A stretch of 64,000 nt of DNA from Paenibacillus sp. S150 (GCF_019352175.1 NZ_JACBYI010000009.1:62001-126000); one strand, 5' to 3'. Positions 32,526 through 41,915 are shown, numbered from the stretch's first letter. Translations and numbers: made by a program. The notes: a model not told the origin generated them from the sequence alone.

Positions 32526-33438
32526 GGGCTTCTCTCCTCTCCAGATAACGGCTCCATATATCGGCATACTCCCGCTCCGCCGCTTCCTCCAGCGGCCGGA
32601 ACGGAGCGCGGACGGGACCCGCCTTGCGGCCTGCGTGGGCCATGGCCAGCTTGATGCCCGCCGGCTGGCCGTGCTTGCGGAAGAAATCCCGCAGCGGCTG
32701 CCAGCTGTAGAACAGCTGGCGGGCCGGATCCAGCCGGCCTTCCCCCACCAGGCGGTACAGATGGACGTAATCCTTCGTCAGCACGTTGGCCAGGGTGGAG
32801 GTGATGCCGTCGAAGCCGAGGGCCAGGGAACCGAGCGCGACGCCGTCGGAGCCGCAAAACAGTGAAAATTCGTCGCTGCACAGCGCCCGGGTGCGTACCT
32901 GGGCGTGAAGATCGGTATTGGCCTGCTTGACGGAGACGACGCCGGGCAGCGCCGCCACCTCGACCAGCTGCTCGGGCGTCAAATTCAACCCGATGCTGGT
33001 GCTGTTGTAAATCATCACCGGCACGTCCGCCTCTTCGGCAACCTGCCGGAAGTGGGCCAGGACATCCGCCTGGCGCACCTCCGCTACGTAAGGGGGCGTC
33101 ACCATCACCCCGTCGGCTCCCGCCGTGCGGGCCTCCCGGCTAAGCTCGACAGCCTCCCGGGTGCCGCTGGCTGCGGTGCAGCAGACGAAGGGAACCCGGC
33201 CGGCCACCGCCTCTCCCGCCGCGGCGAACAGCGACAGCCGCTCTTGCCGGGACATGCTGGGGTATTCGGCGTAGGTTCCGCCGACGATGACGCCGTGGGC
33301 GCCCTCTGCCAGAAACGTTTCGATGTTCTCCGCAAGTCCGGTCAGGTCCAGCGTCCCGTCCGGCTGAAAGGGTGTAATCGCCAGGACGAAGATGCCCTGC
33401 CATTTCGCTTGCGGCTTGTGCTTGCGCGTGTTGTACAA
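32512..33438 (-). CDS. dihydrodipicolinate synthase/N-acetylneuraminate lyase family aldolase
   Basis: A 308-aa TIM-barrel class I aldolase. Schiff-base Lys171 lies in VVSVKQAN and the catalytic Tyr144 in VMIYNSTSIGL; the pyruvate-binding GGTYAEYPSMS replaces the usual GTTGE-x-x-T-L. The changed GTTGE motif and the operon suggest a family member with another substrate (a pyruvate or 2-oxo acid condensing or retro-aldol enzyme), not lysine DapA. It overlaps the dpaA-like gene by 14 bp. That pairing recalls the substrate flow DapA to DpaA in dipicolinate synthesis. Confidence 0.88.
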   Translation of the reverse strand: MYNTRKHKPQAKWQGIFVLAITPFQPDGTLDLTGLAENIETFLAEGAHGVIVGGTYAEYPSMSRQERLSLFAAAGEAVAGRVPFVCCTAASGTREAVELSREARTAGADGVMVTPPYVAEVRQADVLAHFRQVAEEADVPVMIYNSTSIGLNLTPEQLVEVAALPGVVSVKQANTDLHAQVRTRALCSDEFSLFCGSDGVALGSLALGFDGITSTLANVLTKDYVHLYRLVGEGRLDPARQLFYSWQPLRDFFRKHGQPAGIKLAMAHAGRKAGPVRAPFRPLEEAAEREYADIWSRYLERREALVSL

Positions 33439-33504
33439 TACGGGTCACCTCCAGATCGGTATAATTGATTGCTCAGCTATATGCTGTATAAGGAATTATT
33501 CGCC

Positions 33505-34737
33505 TCAGCCGGCGGGGGACGCCTGCGTCAGAACGTCGCGGATGGCCGCGAGCCCCCGGCGCAGCGTGATCTCGTCCGCCGCGAAGGAAATGCGCAGATG
33601 GTGCGGGCTGCCGAAGGCAGTTCCGGGCATCACGACGACCCGGCGGAGCTCCAGGAGCAACGCGCTCAGATCGCCGGCGTCGGCGATGACACGCCCTGCA
33701 GCCCGTCGGCCAATCCAGTGCCGGATATCGGCCCAGAGGTAGAACGCGCCCTCCGGCTCCAGACAATGGAAGCCGGGGATGGCGGCGGCCCCCTCCAGGG
33801 CGATGCGCCGCCGGTTGCGGTAGCGCTCCCGCATGGCCGCCACCCCGTCCTGAGGACCGGTCAGAGCGGCGATGGCCGCTTGCTGGACCAGGTTAGGCGG
33901 GTTGCTGGTGGTGTGGGACTGGAGCATAGTCATCCGGGCGATCAGCTCGGCCGGAGCGGCGGCGAAGCCGAGACGCCAGCCCGGCATGCCGTAGCCCTTG
34001 GACAGCGACTGGACGATGACGGTGCGCTCCCGCATGCCGGGCAGCGCGGCGATGCTGCTGTGGCCCTCTGGGCGGTAGTTGAACTCAGCGTATACCTCGT
34101 CGCTGACCGCCCACAGGTTGTGCTGGCGGCAGAGCCGGGCCAGCGCCTCCAGCTCCTCCGGCGTGTACACCGCGCCGCTGGGGTTGCCGGGGCTGTTCAG
34201 GATGATGAGCCGCGTCTTCGCCGTCAGCCGCGCCTCCAGCTCCTCCGGTGTCAGCTTGTAGCCGGTCTCCGCCCGGGTCGGGACGCAGACGGGCACGCCG
34301 CCGGCGAACTTGACCTGCTCCGGGAAGGACACCCAATACGGCATGGGGATGATGGCTTCGTCCCCTGCCCTCAGCAGCGCCAGCATCGTGTTGAACAGGA
34401 CATGCTTGCCGCCGATGGAAGCCATGACTTCACTGCGTTCGTATGCGACGCCGGAAACCTCCTGCATTCTGGCGCGGACGGCGTCCTTCAGGGCGGCGGT
34501 GCCGCCGGAGGCGGTGTAGCCGTCGAAGCCGCTGAGGACAGCATCGACTGCCGCCTGGCGGATTAGCGGAGAGGGGCCGAAATCGGGCTCACCCAGCCCG
34601 AGGGAGAGCAGCTCCACGCCCTCCGAGCGCAGGCGCTCCACCTGCTGCTCCAGTTCCGCCGTTGCCGAAAGGGACATTTGGCTTACCCAGGCGGGCCATT
34701 CTTCTATTGCAGCGGGAACAGTCTTGCCCTTGGCCAT
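33505..34737 (-). CDS. PLP-dependent class I/II aminotransferase
   Basis: A 410-aa fold-type I aminotransferase of the aspartate-aminotransferase I-gamma group. SLGLGEPDFGPSP, FDGYTASGGTAALKDAV, NSPGNPSGAVY (Asn185), AVSDEVYAEF (Asp213, Tyr216), and SLSKGYGMPGWRLG with Schiff-base Lys247 and the phosphate Arg are all present. The C-terminal substrate Arg is in LRISFAADE. The start lies 3 bp after the stop of the binding-protein gene. In the operon it would transaminate an amino acid released by the hydrolases; specificity is unknown. Confidence 0.92.
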   Translation of the reverse strand: MAKGKTVPAAIEEWPAWVSQMSLSATAELEQQVERLRSEGVELLSLGLGEPDFGPSPLIRQAAVDAVLSGFDGYTASGGTAALKDAVRARMQEVSGVAYERSEVMASIGGKHVLFNTMLALLRAGDEAIIPMPYWVSFPEQVKFAGGVPVCVPTRAETGYKLTPEELEARLTAKTRLIILNSPGNPSGAVYTPEELEALARLCRQHNLWAVSDEVYAEFNYRPEGHSSIAALPGMRERTVIVQSLSKGYGMPGWRLGFAAAPAELIARMTMLQSHTTSNPPNLVQQAAIAALTGPQDGVAAMRERYRNRRRIALEGAAAIPGFHCLEPEGAFYLWADIRHWIGRRAAGRVIADAGDLSALLLELRRVVVMPGTAFGSPHHLRISFAADEITLRRGLAAIRDVLTQASPAG

Positions 34738-34740
34738 CGG

Positions 34741-35862
34741 TCATTCGCCCGCTTTCTTGACAAATTCGTTGGTCCATAGCACGCCTTCTGCGGCGGAGGG
34801 CAGCTCCGGCAGATCCAGAATGCCGATTTCCTTGTTCAGCGTCAGGTACTTGCTGACGAAATCCTCGGTGAGCAGACCGTCCACCGGCAAGGACGGGATC
34901 ATGTCGTTCATGCCCGCTTCCAGTGCGGCGTCGTCCATGTCCGGGAAATATTCCTTCAGCAGCCCCTTGGCCTCCTCCGGATTGGCGCGGATGAAGTCGG
35001 AGGCCTGGAGCAGCGCCTTGACGAAGCGGGCGGCGGTGTCGGGATGCTCCTCGGCCCACGCTTTCATCACGGTGATGCCCTGATAGGGGTAGTTGGCCAG
35101 CTCTGCAATTTCACCGGCGGACGACTTGACGATGATGGTGCCGTAGCCCTCCAGCTCCGGCTGGTTCGGCGTAGGCGGGGTGAGCATGAAGCCGTCGATC
35201 TGCCTGGACTTCAGCGCCGCCAGCAGGTTGCCGGCGTTAGTGAGGGTAATGAGGGAGATGTCGTCCGGATTGTACCCCGCCTTGGTGAGCAGGAAGCGGG
35301 TATAAATGTCAGTAGGCGAAGCCGGTCCGGTAATGCCGATCTTCATCTTGCCCAGCACGGCCAGGCGGTCCTCCAGCGGCGAGTCTGCGGTGACGCCGTT
35401 GGCCGCGAGGAAGCTGTTATCCGCCACAAAGTTCATGCTCATGTTCTGCGAGGTGGGGAAAAGATGCAGCAATTCTTTTCCCTGCGCCTGGGCGTTGGCG
35501 ATGGAGGTAATGTCCACGGTGGAGATGTCTGCATCTCCGGAGATAAGCAGGGTGGGCAGAAGCGAGCCTTTGTCCGTGTATATCATGTTCACGTCAAGGT
35601 TCTGCTCGGTGAAGAATCCGCCCTTGTCGGCGACAAAGACGACCATGGTATGGAAGGCGGGGAAATAGGCGAAGTTCACTTTGTCCGGCGGTCCCAGGGT
35701 CGACTGCGGCTCTGCCGCTGCGGTCGTCGGAGACGGGGAAGCGGCATTTGGTGGAGAGGCGGAGGACTCCGTGCCGGAAGAGTTGGAACCACAGGCAGTC
35801 AGCAGCAGGAAAAAGGCGAGTATGCCGGCTGAAATTGACTTCGAAATCGCGTTGCGCATCAT
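34741..35862 (-). CDS. NitT/TauT-type ABC transporter substrate-binding lipoprotein
   Basis: A 373-aa lipoprotein with lipobox LLTAC, a Ser/Pro/Ala-rich linker and an NMT1/THI5/SsuA-like fold (NFAYFPAFHTMVVFVADKGG, LLISGDADISTVDITS, KMKIGITGPASPTDIYTRFL, LLAALKSRQIDGFMLTPPTP). Members bind sulfonates, nitrate, pyrimidine precursors, riboflavin or aromatic acids; the ligand here is unknown. GACAAGGAGTGA precedes the ATG. It is the fifth-from-last gene, separated from the permease by a structured 187-bp gap, unlike the tight spacing elsewhere in the operon. Confidence 0.9.
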   Translation of the reverse strand: MMRNAISKSISAGILAFFLLLTACGSNSSGTESSASPPNAASPSPTTAAAEPQSTLGPPDKVNFAYFPAFHTMVVFVADKGGFFTEQNLDVNMIYTDKGSLLPTLLISGDADISTVDITSIANAQAQGKELLHLFPTSQNMSMNFVADNSFLAANGVTADSPLEDRLAVLGKMKIGITGPASPTDIYTRFLLTKAGYNPDDISLITLTNAGNLLAALKSRQIDGFMLTPPTPNQPELEGYGTIIVKSSAGEIAELANYPYQGITVMKAWAEEHPDTAARFVKALLQASDFIRANPEEAKGLLKEYFPDMDDAALEAGMNDMIPSLPVDGLLTEDFVSKYLTLNKEIGILDLPELPSAAEGVLWTNEFVKKAGE

Positions 35863-35893
35863 TGTGATTCACTCCTTGTCGTTGGTGATGATA

Positions 35894-35972
35894 CACGGTC
35901 AGCTCAAAAATGTGAGCCCTATTCCCCTACGGAGCAGCGGCCTACCTTTTCACAAGATTAGGGCTGACCGTG
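35894..35972 (-). other. structured intercistronic RNA between permease and binding-protein genes
   Basis: CACGGTCAGC (35963-35972 as read on the minus strand) pairs perfectly with GCTGACCGTG (35894-35903), and an alternative AGCCCTA/TAGGGCT stem overlaps the first arm. The two folds exclude each other. The segment starts about 32 bp before the binding-protein ribosome binding site. It may stabilise or attenuate the downstream message. Confidence 0.45.
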
Positions 35973-36049
35973 AAATGGGGCTACGGGGTGTCAATTCCGT
36001 CCGGATGATGCCGGCGGGCTTCAATTCAATTTTCGGGTAAGCATAGACG

Positions 36050-36922
36050 CTACATGTCGCTGCGGAGGGAATGCTGGGGCTGCCAGCGGGTCAGTTTCCT
36101 TTCCGCCCAGCTGACCAGACTGTTCATGATCAGCAGCACGACCATCAGCACCAGAATGCCGGTGAACGCGCTGGTGATGTCCATGGTGGCGGTGGCGCGG
36201 CTGATGAAGAACCCGAGACCGCGCTGGGAAGAGATGAATTCGCCCACGATGGCGCCGGTCATGGCCATCGGCACGACAATTTTCAGAGAGGTGAGAATAT
36301 AGGGCATGGAGGAAGGCAGGATGACCTTCCCGATCAGCTGGAGCCGGGTGCCGCCCATCAGCTGGGTAATGTGAATGAGATTGGCGTTGACGGAGCGGAT
36401 GCCGGTGATGGTGTTCATGAAGACGATGAAAAACACCATCAGCGCCGCGATTACGATCTTGGGCGTTATGCCGATGCCGAGCCACATGATGAACAGCGGC
36501 GCGATTGCGATGCGGGGAATGCCGTTAACCGCAATGATGAATGGCTCCAGGATGCGGTAGTAGCGGTCCGTCAGGCCAATCAGCAGCGCCAGCAGCACTG
36601 CGGCCCCGGCCCCCAGAACATAGCCGGCCAGCGTCTCCCATACGGTGATCTGCACGTGGCGCAGCAGGTCCTTGTGCACCAGGTTGTCGTAGAGCGCCCG
36701 CAGGATTGCGGACGGGCTGCTGACGAAGAAGGCGTCGAGGAACCGTCCCGAGCCGAATTCCCACAGCCCCAGAAGCGCGGCCAGCAGGGCGAGCCGTCCC
36801 AGGCTTGCCTGCCGGTTGTTCTTTCTCATTCTTTGGCGCTTTTGGGCGATCACGCGCCCCTTCAGGTCCGCATCCGGGGCTTCATGGGGAAGGGCGTGAA
36901 TACGAATTGAAGTCTCTTCCAT
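36050..36922 (-). CDS. NitT/TauT-type ABC transporter permease
   Basis: A 290-aa SsuC/TauC-like permease with about six membrane helices after a charged N-terminal tail of about 40 residues. The EAA-type coupling loop is IHITQLMGGTRLQLIGKVIL, preceded by GIPRIAIAPLFIMWLGIG, a family hallmark. ATG 36922 is chosen because AAAGGAGG lies 8 bp before it; ATG 36949 overlaps the ATPase stop as ATGA but has no ribosome binding site, so it is an alternative through coupling. A palindromic, non-coding gap follows. Confidence 0.9.
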   Translation of the reverse strand: MEETSIRIHALPHEAPDADLKGRVIAQKRQRMRKNNRQASLGRLALLAALLGLWEFGSGRFLDAFFVSSPSAILRALYDNLVHKDLLRHVQITVWETLAGYVLGAGAAVLLALLIGLTDRYYRILEPFIIAVNGIPRIAIAPLFIMWLGIGITPKIVIAALMVFFIVFMNTITGIRSVNANLIHITQLMGGTRLQLIGKVILPSSMPYILTSLKIVVPMAMTGAIVGEFISSQRGLGFFISRATATMDITSAFTGILVLMVVLLIMNSLVSWAERKLTRWQPQHSLRSDM

Positions 36923-36945
36923 CTCGATTTCCTCCTTTCTGCGGC

Positions 36946-37743
<798 letters not shown>

Positions 37744-37772
37744 GAACCTGTCCTCCTTCTTCGTTGTCAGGT

Positions 37773-39482
37773 TTACTCCCGGCCGGCCGGACCTGGAAAC
37801 GCTGCGCTCTCCGGATCGGTCCGCTTGCGGCCCAGGCGGATGCCGGTGCCGGTCTTCTGCAGCAGCAGCGAGGTGCCCTCCCACTCCTCCGAGCGGTCCG
37901 GGAAGTCCTCCCGGAAGTGAGCGCCCCGGCTTTCCTCCCGGGCCAGCGCCGCCGTGAGGCAGAGGCGGCCGGTGATGGCCAGCATGTGCAGCTCCGCCCA
38001 CTCCCGCACCTCCGGCAGACTGGCGGGCGTGCTTGCGGCGAGGTCTGCCTGGAACGCATCCAGACCGGCGAGTCCTTCCCGCATCGCGGCGGCGCTGCGG
38101 ATGATGCCCAGCGAGCGGTCCATCCGCTCCCGCAGCTGCTGCAGCTTCGTCCGGTACTCCGAAGCCGCTGCCCGGCCGTTCTCCGCTTCGCGCAGCTCTG
38201 CGGGAAGCTTCTCCGCCAGGCCGCCGGAGAAGGCCTGGCCGGAGGCGCCGCTGCCGTGGCGCAGGGCATGAACGGCGGCCTGGCGGCCGGCGCGTGCGGC
38301 CAGAACCAGAATCTCCGGCAGCGCGTTGGAATTGGCGCGATTGGCGCCGTGTATGCCGCCCGCTGCTTCGCCTGCGGCATACAGGCCGCTTACGGTGCTC
38401 TGCCCGTCGGCGCCGATGCGCACGCCGCCCATGAAGTAATGGGCTTCGGGGGCGACAATGAAGGATGCTTCGGCGTAGGCCAGACGGCGGGCGGTCATCG
38501 CCCGCCACATCTTCGGATTGTAACGTTGGAAGATGTCCTCGCTCACCTCGCTGAGATCCAGGCGGACCCCGCCGTCTACGCCCAGGCCGCTGCGGATCTG
38601 GTCATAGATGCCCCGGGCCGCCAGGTCTCGGGTTGTGGCGTCCAGCCGTTCGGGATCGTAGCGCTTCATGAAGCGCTCGCCCTTCGCGTTGCGCAGCTTG
38701 CCGCCGACCATGAAGGTGGAGGGCTGGACGGAGACGCGGGCCTTGTCGAAGGGGCGAATGCAGCGCCACGGGTAGAACTGGATGAACTCCATGTCCCGCA
38801 GCTCGGCTCCGGCCTGATAGGCCAGGGCGTACCCGTCGCCGGTGACATCCCGGGGATTGCTGGTGAACGAGAAGAGGTTGCCGGCTCCACCGGTGCAGAG
38901 AATTACCGCCCCGGCAGCAAACCGGACCAGCCCGCCGCCCTTCAGGTCCAGGCAAAGCGCGCCGTTCACCTGCCCTTCCGCCCCGGTCAGCTCCAGGCAC
39001 ATCGTATGCTCGTGGACCTCCGCTCCCGCCCCTCGCACGTGCTCGCTCATCGGCAGGGTGAAGTCGGTGCCGATGTGAGCTGCGGGAACCAGCACCCGGG
39101 GATGGGCGTGCTCCCCGCTGGGCTCGACGAACAGCTTGCCGTCCGGCTCACGGAAGAAGCGTCCGCCCCGGGCCAGAAGCGTCTCCACCTCTTCCGCCGC
39201 TCCCTCGCATACCAGCCGGATCAGCTCCGGCTCCCCGATGCCGCTTCCCGCCGTCCAGGTGTCCAGAGCATGGGCGGCCGGAGAGTCTCCCTCCGCCAGC
39301 CCCGGGAGGACAGCAGCCAATCCGCCGCTGGTCATGGACGAGCTGCCGCTCTTGCCCAGCTGCCCCTTGACCGCGACGGCTACCCGGGCGCCGCCTTCCC
39401 GGGCAGCGGCAGCGGCCCGCAGAGCCGCCAGCCCGCCGCCGATGATCAGTACGTCAACTGAATGTTCCTGAACCGGCAGCAT
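37773..39482 (-). CDS. FAD-dependent fumarate reductase/L-aspartate oxidase-like flavoprotein
   Basis: A 569-aa flavoprotein of the SdhA/FrdA/NadB/AprA superfamily. The FAD site VDVLIIGGGLAALRAA is at the N-terminus. GKSGSSSMTSGGLAA lacks the His that covalently binds FAD in SdhA, as in NadB. Further blocks are GNLFSFTSNPRDVTGDGY, APEAHYFMGGV (substrate region), LYAAGEAAGGIHGANR and the C-terminal ESRGAHFREDFP. No iron-sulfur or membrane anchor gene is adjacent, so it probably acts as a soluble oxidase or dehydrogenase. ATG 39482 overlaps the M20 gene by 29 bp, with GGAGGGAAGG before it. Confidence 0.9.
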   Translation of the reverse strand: MLPVQEHSVDVLIIGGGLAALRAAAAAREGGARVAVAVKGQLGKSGSSSMTSGGLAAVLPGLAEGDSPAAHALDTWTAGSGIGEPELIRLVCEGAAEEVETLLARGGRFFREPDGKLFVEPSGEHAHPRVLVPAAHIGTDFTLPMSEHVRGAGAEVHEHTMCLELTGAEGQVNGALCLDLKGGGLVRFAAGAVILCTGGAGNLFSFTSNPRDVTGDGYALAYQAGAELRDMEFIQFYPWRCIRPFDKARVSVQPSTFMVGGKLRNAKGERFMKRYDPERLDATTRDLAARGIYDQIRSGLGVDGGVRLDLSEVSEDIFQRYNPKMWRAMTARRLAYAEASFIVAPEAHYFMGGVRIGADGQSTVSGLYAAGEAAGGIHGANRANSNALPEILVLAARAGRQAAVHALRHGSGASGQAFSGGLAEKLPAELREAENGRAAASEYRTKLQQLRERMDRSLGIIRSAAAMREGLAGLDAFQADLAASTPASLPEVREWAELHMLAITGRLCLTAALAREESRGAHFREDFPDRSEEWEGTSLLLQKTGTGIRLGRKRTDPESAAFPGPAGRE

Positions 39483-40647
39483 CGGCCTTCCCTCCCAGCA
39501 GATAGAGCGAAGTCGCCAGCGCCACTGTCCGCTGAAAGAACGACTCCAGCTCCAGATATTCGTCCCGGCTGTGCAGGCGGCCGCCGACGGGGCCGACCCC
39601 ATCCAGAACGGGAACTCCGGCGGCGGCAATATTGTTGCCGTCGGAGACGGCGCCGCTGCCTCCGAAGACGACGGCCTGGCCGGCGCACGCGCAGGCCTGA
39701 CCGTAAACGTCCTTAAGAAACAGGGTGCCGGGCGTCTCCGGCATGGGGGGCCGGTGGAACCCGCCGGTTACGACAAGTCTGGCACCGGGCACGACTTGGG
39801 AGGCGGGCAGCGCCTGAAACGCCTTCTCAATGCGCTGCTGCTCCTTCAGGGTTTGCACGCGCACATCCACGGCGCCCTCAGCGAATTCGGGAATGACATA
39901 GGGCTGGGTGCCGCCGGCGATGGTTCCCGGATTAACCGTGGTGCCCGCCTCCGGGCGGGCGAGCCGCGCCGCCTCCAGCAGTTGATGCATCAGCTCAATG
40001 TTGGCATTGATGCCCTTTTCCGGCTCCTGGCCGGCGTGGGCCGCCCGGCCCGTTACCTGGAAGCGGAAGATGCCCACGCCCTTGCGGGTGGAGACCACAT
40101 GGCCGTCCGGCTCCGCCGGCTCCAGCACGAAGGCCCAGTCCACGCCGTCGGCTACCCCGGGAATCAGCTGCCGGGAGGCCGGTGATCCCGGCTCCTCGTC
40201 GCTGTTGTAGAATATGCGCACCGACAGGGGAACGCCTACCGTCGCCTGCAGCGCCTTGAAGGCGAACAGGGCGGCCAGATCGCCGCTCTTCATATCAATG
40301 ACGCCGGGACCGTAGGCCCGTTCGCCGTCCATGGTAAATTTCCATCCCGTGCCCAGGGGGAACACGGTATCCATGTGGCCCATCAGCAGCACCCGGGGCG
40401 TGCCCTGCACTTCATAGTCTGCCAGAATATGGTCTCCGTATGCTGATTCCTTCAAAACCTGAACCTGGAAGCCGGCTTCCAGCAGCTCCCGCTTCAATAT
40501 CGCCCCTACCCGGTTCACCCCTTCCGGATGATCCGTCGGGCTTTCAATATCGACCAGCTGCTGCAGGAGCTGCAGCATCCGGCCGCGCTGGGCCTGGATG
40601 TAGGCGGCGATGAGATTGACGGCCTCGCTTTGCATTTTCACGCTCAT
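39454..40647 (-). CDS. M20-family metallohydrolase (glutamate carboxypeptidase-like)
   Basis: A 397-aa di-zinc hydrolase of the carboxypeptidase G2/ArgE/DapE type. LMGHMDTVFPLG (His, Asp), YGPGVIDMKSGDLAAL (bridging Asp), IFYNSDEEPGSPAS (general base and ligand Glu), VLEPAEPDG (ligand) and LHSRDEYLELES (final His) are intact, so it should be active. The central insertion is the usual lid and dimer domain. No signal peptide, so its substrate is hydrolysed after import. ATGA overlap with the M24 stop. It would release an amino acid from an amide or N-acyl conjugate. Confidence 0.92.
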   Translation of the reverse strand: MSVKMQSEAVNLIAAYIQAQRGRMLQLLQQLVDIESPTDHPEGVNRVGAILKRELLEAGFQVQVLKESAYGDHILADYEVQGTPRVLLMGHMDTVFPLGTGWKFTMDGERAYGPGVIDMKSGDLAALFAFKALQATVGVPLSVRIFYNSDEEPGSPASRQLIPGVADGVDWAFVLEPAEPDGHVVSTRKGVGIFRFQVTGRAAHAGQEPEKGINANIELMHQLLEAARLARPEAGTTVNPGTIAGGTQPYVIPEFAEGAVDVRVQTLKEQQRIEKAFQALPASQVVPGARLVVTGGFHRPPMPETPGTLFLKDVYGQACACAGQAVVFGGSGAVSDGNNIAAAGVPVLDGVGPVGGRLHSRDEYLELESFFQRTVALATSLYLLGGKADAAGSGTFS

Positions 40648-41798
40648 TTCAGCAACAGCTCCCTTGAAGAATGTCCTAATTGCTCACAGCCGTCGCGGGT
40701 GACAATTATCGTTTCGCTGATGCCTACCCCTGCCACGCCGTAGTCGCGGAAGGCGATGGGGATGTGGAAGACCATCCCTTCCTCCAGCACGGTGTCGTCC
40801 TGATACCGCAGGCTGGCGATATGTCCCTCGCCCCAATCGGGAGGGAAGGAGCAGCCGACAGAGTAGCCGGTCCGCTTGCGCCAGTTGTCCAGATAACCGG
40901 CCTTCTCAATGATCCGGCGGGCTACGCCGTCGATTTCGCCGGAGGTCATGCCTGCGCGGATTTTCCCGAGAACGGCGGCCAGCGCTTCCTCGCAGACCGC
41001 GTACATGTGCTCAACCTTGGCGGTTGGCCGGCCGGTGACAACAGTGCGCATAATCGGTGCGACATAGCGGTGGTAGGTTCCTGTCAGCTCCACGATCAGT
41101 GGATCACCCGGTTCCAGCGTCCGCCGCTGATAGGTGGTGTGGGGAATGCCCGAACGCCAGCCGGAGGTAACGATGGGCTGAATCTGCACGTATTCCGAAC
41201 CGGCCTGCGTAAGGGCGGAGAAGGCGGCGGCGGCGACGTCATTCTCCGTGCAGCCGGGGCGGGCCTCGTCCTCGGCCGCCTTCAGGCCGATATCCGTGTA
41301 TGTGCTTGCCTTGCGCATGAAGTTCAGCTCCAGGGGGGATTTGACCGCCCGGCAGGCTTCAACAAGACCCGGACTGGACTGCAAACGGCCGGCCAGCGCG
41401 GAGTTCAGGCGGTCGCGCACCGCTGGAGGGAAGAAGAGGGACGCATCGTCGGCGGCGATCCGCAGGCCGGCCAGCCCATGCTTCTGCAGGGCCGCAGCTG
41501 TGACGACCGCCGGAATTTCATGATCGTCGTACACCTCAATGTTGTGAATCCAGGAGAAATACTTGCTGTTGAAGCTTTCCAGGAAGCGCACCACCAGGAT
41601 CGGATCGGCGTCGAGGGAGAGAATGCAGCAATGATAGCTTTGAATGCCGAAGGTCTGATGCCCGGTCAGGTAGAAGATGTTCTCCGGGTTCATTACGAGG
41701 TAGACCTCTACCCCGCGGGCCTCCATAACCTCCCGCGCCTGGCGCAGGCGGTTACGATATTCGGCTTCGGGAAAAATCAGCAGTTGCTCGGAAATCAT
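40644..41798 (-). CDS. M24 pita-bread hydrolase without metal ligands (creatinase/ectoine-hydrolase-like)
   Basis: A 384-aa protein with the creatinase N-domain (about 12-145) and pita-bread C-domain. In metal-dependent aminopeptidase P the ligands are Asp, Asp, His, Glu, Glu. Here the corresponding positions read Glu237 (VELTG), Pro248 (VAPIMRT), a Tyr/Ser region (GYSVGCSFPPDWGEGH), a His region (VFHIPIAF) and Glu362 (GISETIIV). The active-site His220 (GIPHTT) is kept. That points to the metal-independent creatinase/DoeA branch, which hydrolyses C-N bonds in small molecules. First gene of the operon after a strong promoter; AAGGAAGTGA precedes ATG. Confidence 0.85.
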   Translation of the reverse strand: MISEQLLIFPEAEYRNRLRQAREVMEARGVEVYLVMNPENIFYLTGHQTFGIQSYHCCILSLDADPILVVRFLESFNSKYFSWIHNIEVYDDHEIPAVVTAAALQKHGLAGLRIAADDASLFFPPAVRDRLNSALAGRLQSSPGLVEACRAVKSPLELNFMRKASTYTDIGLKAAEDEARPGCTENDVAAAAFSALTQAGSEYVQIQPIVTSGWRSGIPHTTYQRRTLEPGDPLIVELTGTYHRYVAPIMRTVVTGRPTAKVEHMYAVCEEALAAVLGKIRAGMTSGEIDGVARRIIEKAGYLDNWRKRTGYSVGCSFPPDWGEGHIASLRYQDDTVLEEGMVFHIPIAFRDYGVAGVGISETIIVTRDGCEQLGHSSRELLLK

Positions 41799-41840
41799 CT
41801 GGTCACTTCCTTATGTCAAGATAGGTAACGTTGTAGGTAC

Positions 41841-41869
41841 ATTATATTGACGCCGAAAAATGAAGTCAA
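41841..41869 (-). promoter_or_regulatory. strong sigma-A promoter of the catabolic operon
   Basis: On the minus strand TTGACT (41864-41869), a 17-bp spacer and a consensus TATAAT (41841-41846). The transcription start should be near 41834, about 36 nt before the M24 gene. A GTCAA/TTGAC dyad spans the -35 and spacer. Confidence 0.85.
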
Positions 41870-41889
41870 TATGAAACAAGCAAATACTT

Positions 41890-41915
41890 ATTCATTTTCC
41901 ATGAATGTTATTCAT
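41890..41915. promoter_or_regulatory. probable LysR-type operator
   Basis: Two overlapping dyads: ATTCAT-n5-ATGAAT (41890-41906), which contains a T-n11-A core, and ATGAAT-GTT-ATTCAT (41901-41915). They lie about 56-82 bp upstream of the predicted start, where LysR-type activators bind. The LysR gene is the next gene upstream. Confidence 0.6.

Noticed and set aside
32526..32567. ATG at 32567 as start of the DpaA homologue
   Set aside because: It would overlap the lyase gene by 56 bp and lacks a ribosome binding site. TTG 32525 has GGAGAGGAG directly upstream and matches the usual DpaA length.
37744..38508. Long N-terminal extension of the NitT/TauT ATPase frame
   Set aside because: The extension is out of frame with, and inside, the flavoprotein gene, has low-complexity Arg/Ala composition, and a perfect ribosome binding site precedes the ATG at 37743.
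40644..41798. Annotation of the M24 protein as Xaa-Pro aminopeptidase
   Set aside because: Four of the five metal-ligand positions are replaced, which is incompatible with a metal-dependent aminopeptidase.
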